A stretch of 64,000 nt of DNA from an uncultured Blautia sp. (GTDB taxonomy: Bacteria; Bacillota; Clostridia; Lachnospirales; Lachnospiraceae), in NCBI GenBank assembly GCA_900553515.1, contig USDN01000006.1, positions 5,531 through 69,530 on the forward strand, given 5' to 3'. Made by a program: the position numbers and the translations under genes. Positions 60,334 through 64,000 of the stretch are shown piece by piece (positions within the stretch are counted from its first letter, which is position 1; each line of letters begins with the position of its first letter). The notes under the pieces are model-generated. The model worked only from the letters and a program-made list of their open reading frames with translations. It made no database searches and was not told the origin of the DNA.

Positions 60334-61662
60334 ATGAGTACAAAAAGATATACAGGAAAATGGGAATCTGTGAATACTCATCAGGTGCCGAAGTGGTATG
60401 ATGACTGCAAATTTGGTATTTTTATCCATTGGGGGATTTATTCAGTTCCGGCTTACGCACCTCATACATGGGAGCTGGGAGAGGTGGATTCCAAGGAATG
60501 GTTTGCAGATAATCCTTATGCAGAGTGGTATTACAACTCATTAAATATAGGAAAAGGCCCTACCTATGAACATCATATGGAAAAATACGGTAAAGATTTT
60601 AAATATGAAGATTTTATCCCAATGTGGAAGGCGGAAAACTGGGATCCGGCAAAATGGGCGGAATTGTTTAAAAAAGCCGGAGCACAGTATGTGGTACTGA
60701 CAACGAAACATCATGATGGTTTCTGCTTATATCCAAGTAAGTATACAGATTTCAACTGTGTAAAAATGGGACCAAAGAGAGACATCACAGGAGAGCTGAC
60801 GGATGCAGTACGGGCGGAAGGAATCCGTATGGGTCTTTACTATTCCGGACTGATCGACTGGCAGTATGCAAATGATCCGATTTTTGAAGACGATGATCTC
60901 TTTGGAACAGCAAGCCCTACTTTTGAATATGCAGATTATTCTTATAAGCAGATGATGGAGCTTGTGGATACCTACGAACCAAGTCTGGTATGGAATGATA
61001 TCGGATGGCCGAAACAGAGTGAAGAAATGATGCCGTTTTTCCTTGCACATTATTACAACAAGGTTGAAGAAGGCGTGGTAAATGACAGATTTAATGACCG
61101 TTACCATGATTTCCTGACAAAAGAGTATAAGCAGGGAAAGGTTGACCGCAGCGAAAAATGGGAAATGTGCCGTGGTATGGGACTGTCATTTGGATATAAT
61201 GAGAATGAAGGTGACGATCAGATTATTTCTGAACAGGGATTGATCTCTCTTCTGGTTGGAACAGTTGCGAACAATGGAAACCTTCTTATCAATATCGGGC
61301 CTAAGGCAGACGGAACGATTCCGGCAGAGCAGGAGAGACGGCTCCTTGTTCTTGGCAAATGGCTTGAGACCAATGGAGAGGGAATTTATGAAACCAGATG
61401 CAGCAGGAGAGAATCTATTGTATTAGATAATGACACAGCAGTACATTTTACTGCAAAAGGATCCGATCTTTATGTGTTTGTGGATGGACTGAAAAAAGGT
61501 ATGGATACAGTTGATATTCCAAATGTGTTTGGTGAACTCATTCCTCTTGATCAGAGAGTTCAGGCAGAATATCAGACAACTGCTACAGGTACAAGGATCA
61601 ACCTGAAAAATTACAGTGAAGATATGTACACACTTTGTTTTAAAGCAGCAGGTCAGGAATAA
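60334..61662 (+). CDS. Alpha-L-fucosidase 3 (GH29)
   Basis: A 442-residue GH29 enzyme without a signal peptide. It has WYDDCKFGIFIHWGIYSVPAYAPHTWE, YVVLTTKHHDGFCLYPSKYTDF, the predicted nucleophile Asp222 in SLVWNDIGWP, and GNLLINIGPKADGTIPAEQ. The start at 60334 is chosen because AAAGGAGG lies seven bases upstream; an in-frame ATG 18 codons earlier overlaps the previous gene. It lies 46 bases after fucosidase 2. Confidence 0.9.
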   Translation: MSTKRYTGKWESVNTHQVPKWYDDCKFGIFIHWGIYSVPAYAPHTWELGEVDSKEWFADNPYAEWYYNSLNIGKGPTYEHHMEKYGKDFKYEDFIPMWKAENWDPAKWAELFKKAGAQYVVLTTKHHDGFCLYPSKYTDFNCVKMGPKRDITGELTDAVRAEGIRMGLYYSGLIDWQYANDPIFEDDDLFGTASPTFEYADYSYKQMMELVDTYEPSLVWNDIGWPKQSEEMMPFFLAHYYNKVEEGVVNDRFNDRYHDFLTKEYKQGKVDRSEKWEMCRGMGLSFGYNENEGDDQIISEQGLISLLVGTVANNGNLLINIGPKADGTIPAEQERRLLVLGKWLETNGEGIYETRCSRRESIVLDNDTAVHFTAKGSDLYVFVDGLKKGMDTVDIPNVFGELIPLDQRVQAEYQTTATGTRINLKNYSEDMYTLCFKAAGQE

Positions 61663-61735
61663 AAATGTAAATTGCAGTATGTAAAAGCTGTATAGTGTAA
61701 ACAGCATAAAAGGTTAGCAAGAAGGAGGCTATATA

Positions 61736-62746
61736 ATGATAAAAGTTGGAGTTATCGGCGCCGGAAGAATCGGCCAGGTGCATATTACAAGTATTGCTAC
61801 AAGAGTACCCGATGCAGTGATCAAGACGGTTGCAGATCCGTTCCTTACAGAGGAAACTGCTCAGTGGGCAAAGCAGATGGGTGTGGAAAAAACAACAAAG
61901 GATTATCACGAGATCCTGGAGGATCCGGAGATTTCCGCGGTTCTGATCTGTTCTTCTACAGATACACATTCACCGATCTCTCTGGATGCGATCCGTGCCG
62001 GAAAACATGTATTCTGTGAGAAGCCTATCGATCATGATGTGGACAAGATCATGGAAGTGGTACATGCCCTGGAAGGAACAGACTTGAAATACCAGGTTGG
62101 ATTTAACAGAAGATTTGATCATAATTTTGAGTCTCTTCAGAAAACAGTAGCAGAAGGTAAAATTGGAAAAACAGAGATCATTAAGATCACATCCAGAGAT
62201 CCGGAACCGCCTTCACTGGATTATGTAAAGGTTTCAGGCGGTATGTTCCTTGATATGACCATTCATGATTTTGATATGGTACGTTTCCTTGCCGGCTGTG
62301 ATGCAGAAGAAGTTTATGTACAGAGTGCGAACCTGGTAGATCCGGCTATTGGTGAAGCAGGAGATGTGGATACGGCAGTGATCACACTGAAGATGGAGGA
62401 TGGCTCCATTGCGGTGATCGATAATTCAAGAAGAGCCGCATATGGATATGATCAGAGAGCGGAAGTGTTTGGTTCTCTGGGTATGGCTGCGATTTCCAAT
62501 GACAGTCAGTCATCTGTACAGATCAGCAATGGAGAAGGCGTTACCGGAGAAAAGCCTCTGTTTTTCTTCCTGGAAAGATATATGGATGCTTACGGCAAAG
62601 AAGTATGCGCGTTTATTGATGCTATTGTAAATGATAAGGAAACACCGTTGAATGTATATGATGGACTGAAACCGGTACTTATGGGTCTTGCTGCAAAGAA
62701 ATCCAGCGAAGAGCACAGACCGGTTAAGATTTCTGAGATCATGTAA
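61736..62746 (+). CDS. iolG: Inositol 2-dehydrogenase-like oxidoreductase (Gfo/Idh/MocA)
   Basis: A 336-residue NAD-dependent dehydrogenase with Rossmann motif VGVIGAGRIGQVHITSI, the EKP motif (HVFCEKPIDHD) with catalytic Lys, and the active-site pair in GGMFLDMTIHDFDM (Asp/His). The closest known group is IolG, which oxidises myo- or scyllo-inositol at C2 to inosose. The gene after it encodes an IolE-type dehydratase, which strongly supports inositol or a close cyclitol or sugar as substrate. AAGGAGG precedes the start, 73 bases after fucosidase 3 with no terminator between. Confidence 0.82.
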   Translation: MIKVGVIGAGRIGQVHITSIATRVPDAVIKTVADPFLTEETAQWAKQMGVEKTTKDYHEILEDPEISAVLICSSTDTHSPISLDAIRAGKHVFCEKPIDHDVDKIMEVVHALEGTDLKYQVGFNRRFDHNFESLQKTVAEGKIGKTEIIKITSRDPEPPSLDYVKVSGGMFLDMTIHDFDMVRFLAGCDAEEVYVQSANLVDPAIGEAGDVDTAVITLKMEDGSIAVIDNSRRAAYGYDQRAEVFGSLGMAAISNDSQSSVQISNGEGVTGEKPLFFFLERYMDAYGKEVCAFIDAIVNDKETPLNVYDGLKPVLMGLAAKKSSEEHRPVKISEIM

Positions 62747-62768
62747 AGATCAGATGGGAGAGATGTTG

Positions 62769-63668
62769 GTGTTTGATAAAGATAAAGTAAAGCTTGGGAT
62801 TGCTCCAATCGCCTGGACCAATGACGATCTTCCAGATCTGGGTGGAGAAAATACGTTTGAACAGTGTGTCAGTGAAATGGCCCTGGCAGGGTTTACAGGT
62901 TCTGAGGTAGGAAATAAGTATCCGAAAGATCCGGAAATCCTGAAAAAAGCTCTTCAGCTTCGTGGAGTTGAAATCTGCAACCAGTGGTTTTCTTCTTTTC
63001 TTATTTCGAAACCTTTTGAAGAGGTAGAGAAAGAATTTCGGGCACAGCTTGGTTTTCTTAAAGCTATGGGAGCAAAGATCATAGGTGCTTCCGAACAGAG
63101 CTACAGCGTTCAGGGACAGCAGGAAACACCTGTATTCGGACAGAAATATGTGATGAACGATAAAGAATGGGAACTTCTGTGCAGTGGTCTGGATCGTCTT
63201 GGAAAGATCGCGAAAGAAGAGTATGGTATTTCTCTTACCTTCCATCATCATATGGGCACAGTAGTACAGGATCCTGACGAAGTAAAACGTATGATGGACA
63301 ATACAGATCCGGAGTATGTAAGCCTTCTTTTTGATACAGGACATTTCGCTTACTGTGGAGCTGATCCGCTGGAGATGGTAAAAACCTATGCAGACAGAAT
63401 ACGTCATGTACATTTAAAGGATATCCGTCCGGAAATCGTGCAGAAGGTAAAAGATGATGGATTAAGCTTCCTTGAAGGTGTGCGGATGGGAGCCTTTACA
63501 ATCCCGGGAGACGGATGTATTGATTTTGATCCTGTTTTTGAAGTTCTGGAAAAAGCTGGATATGAAGGATATATGGTCGTTGAAGCAGAACAGGATCCTG
63601 CAAAAGCGAATCCTTTTGAATATGCATTGAAGGCAAGGGCATTTATCAGAGAAAAGACCGGGCTGTAA
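62769..63668 (+). CDS. iolE: Inosose dehydratase IolE
   Basis: A 299-residue TIM-barrel enzyme that dehydrates 2-keto-myo-inositol (inosose) to the trihydroxycyclohexanedione, the second step of inositol breakdown. It matches IolE throughout: KLGIAPIAWTNDDLPDLGGENTF, FTGSEVGNKYPKDP, SLTFHHHMGTVVQDPDE, LLFDTGHFAYCG, RHVHLKDIRPE and VVEAEQDPAKANPFEYA. I take GTG 62769 (MFDKDK) because GGGAG lies eight bases before it; ATG 62763 is possible but too close to that site. The rest of the inositol pathway (IolD, IolB, IolC, IolJ) is absent here; a terminator follows. Confidence 0.88.
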   Translation: MFDKDKVKLGIAPIAWTNDDLPDLGGENTFEQCVSEMALAGFTGSEVGNKYPKDPEILKKALQLRGVEICNQWFSSFLISKPFEEVEKEFRAQLGFLKAMGAKIIGASEQSYSVQGQQETPVFGQKYVMNDKEWELLCSGLDRLGKIAKEEYGISLTFHHHMGTVVQDPDEVKRMMDNTDPEYVSLLFDTGHFAYCGADPLEMVKTYADRIRHVHLKDIRPEIVQKVKDDGLSFLEGVRMGAFTIPGDGCIDFDPVFEVLEKAGYEGYMVVEAEQDPAKANPFEYALKARAFIREKTGL

Positions 63669-63694
63669 TATCCGGAAAAGATAAGATGTGACAT

Positions 63695-63741
63695 AAAAAC
63701 TGCTGCCGGTTACTGTTTCCTGTAACCGGCAGCAGTTTTTT
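63695..63741 (+). terminator. Terminator after the fucosidase-inositol operon
   Basis: AAAACTGCTGCCGGTTAC pairs perfectly with GTAACCGGCAGCAGTTTT, followed by TT. It closes the eight-gene operon. Confidence 0.9.
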
Positions 63742-63812
63742 GACCTTTCAATGTAGGCAGCGGTGAGGAATAAATATTTTTCGCAATAAAATAAGCAGAT
63801 TTTATGCAGAAT

Positions 63813-63862
63813 AATCTCCTGTGCGGTAAAATATAAGAAACAAATTTTTCGCGCAGGAGATT
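63813..63862. repeat. Inverted repeat burying the ribosome site of the last ORF
   Basis: AATCTCCTGTGCG (63813-63825) and CGCGCAGGAGATT (63850-63862) pair over 13 bases with one G-U, around a 24-base loop. The right arm contains the CAGGAG ribosome site of the ORF at 63868. This could be the inner part of an insertion-sequence end. Confidence 0.55.
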
Positions 63863-63867
63863 TTGAG

Positions 63868-64000
63868 ATGAAGAAACGGCAAAAAAGAGAACGTAAGAAA
63901 CAGGATCGTGGAATTGTTGATTTTATGATGGTCACAAATCATTTTTTTCATTCACTAAGAGAATGGATTTTAGAAATGGAAGATCCGAGAAATCAGAGTT
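63868..64000 (+). CDS. Probable transposase, N-terminal part only (cut by window edge)
   Basis: Forty-four codons are visible: a very basic start (MKKRQKRERKKQDRG) and then FMMVTNHFFHSLREWILEMEDPRNQS. The last part resembles the N-terminal pattern of IS4-like or unclassified clostridial transposases in which an aromatic helix is followed by DPR. CAGGAG lies eight bases before the ATG, within an inverted repeat that would hide it in long transcripts, a habit of transposase genes. With only 44 residues the assignment is tentative; it could be another basic DNA-binding protein. Confidence 0.4.
   Translation, partial: MKKRQKRERKKQDRGIVDFMMVTNHFFHSLREWILEMEDPRNQS

Noticed and set aside
1..64000. 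tRNA, rRNA or CRISPR array
   Set aside because: Reading all intergenic stretches showed no cloverleaf with a T-loop GTTCGA pattern, no rRNA-like blocks and no spaced direct repeats.

Overview
The window looks like a chromosomal segment of a gut-type Firmicute of the family Lachnospiraceae, probably Blautia-like. I infer this from mid-range base composition, strong AGGAGG-type ribosome sites, lineage-typical genes (DUF1836, DUF5685, YtvI-like AI-2E protein, one-step meso-diaminopimelate dehydrogenase), NlpC/P60 wall hydrolases and two carbohydrate ABC importers without their own ATPase. No rRNA, tRNA, CRISPR array or prophage was recognised. All names rest on motif recognition; no database was searched.

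Layout. 1-3.8 kb: cell-wall proteins, namely an amidase fused to a degenerate beta-lactamase-like domain (cut by the left edge), a divergent paralogue with an intact active site, and a four-repeat SH3 protein. 3.9-11 kb: a DUF1836 protein and an alpha-galactoside locus (AraC regulator, lipoprotein binding protein, two permeases, GH36 alpha-galactosidase). 11-16.4 kb: pcrA, a small acidic membrane protein, an RlmD-type methyltransferase and a YtvI-like protein. 16.4-19.5 kb: a large palindromic repeat, then a metal-resistance group (HMA protein, P1B ATPase, CadC-like ArsR) with a clear operator. 19.6-26.8 kb: XdhC-type protein, DUF1002 protein, RlmI-type methyltransferase, a zinc-ribbon / DUF5685 / J-domain cluster, and ddh. 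27-30.3 kb: two NlpC/P60 hydrolases. 30.4-34 kb: a TetR regulator, a non-pyrrolysine MttB-family methyltransferase and an MFS transporter, with related palindromes in front of the first two. 34.1-47.4 kb: a divergent acid-catabolism locus (acyl-CoA ligase, CoA-transferase, two SDRs, thiolase, complete Liv ABC importer), a LacI regulator and a CdaR regulator. 47.5-51.7 kb: glycerate kinase, ArsC/Spx-like protein, citrate synthase, and mntP behind a probable yybP-ykoY manganese riboswitch. 51.8-63.7 kb: two LacI regulators and an eight-gene operon (binding protein, two permeases, three GH29 alpha-L-fucosidases, IolG, IolE). The right edge cuts a probable transposase gene.

How the parts work together. 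Four sugar or acid uptake loci each pair transport with degradation and a local regulator. The fucosidase operon joins fucoside hydrolysis to the first two steps of inositol catabolism, and its promoter has nine consecutive G in the -35/-10 spacer, which suggests slippage-driven switching.

The most unusual items are: a structured RNA-like element present twice (13.76 and 51.02 kb) with compensatory base changes and GNRA loops; the G9 promoter; the TetR/MttB regulon with a four-codon leader ORF inside a perfect palindrome; and an amidase whose beta-lactamase-like domain has Gly in place of the nucleophilic Ser.
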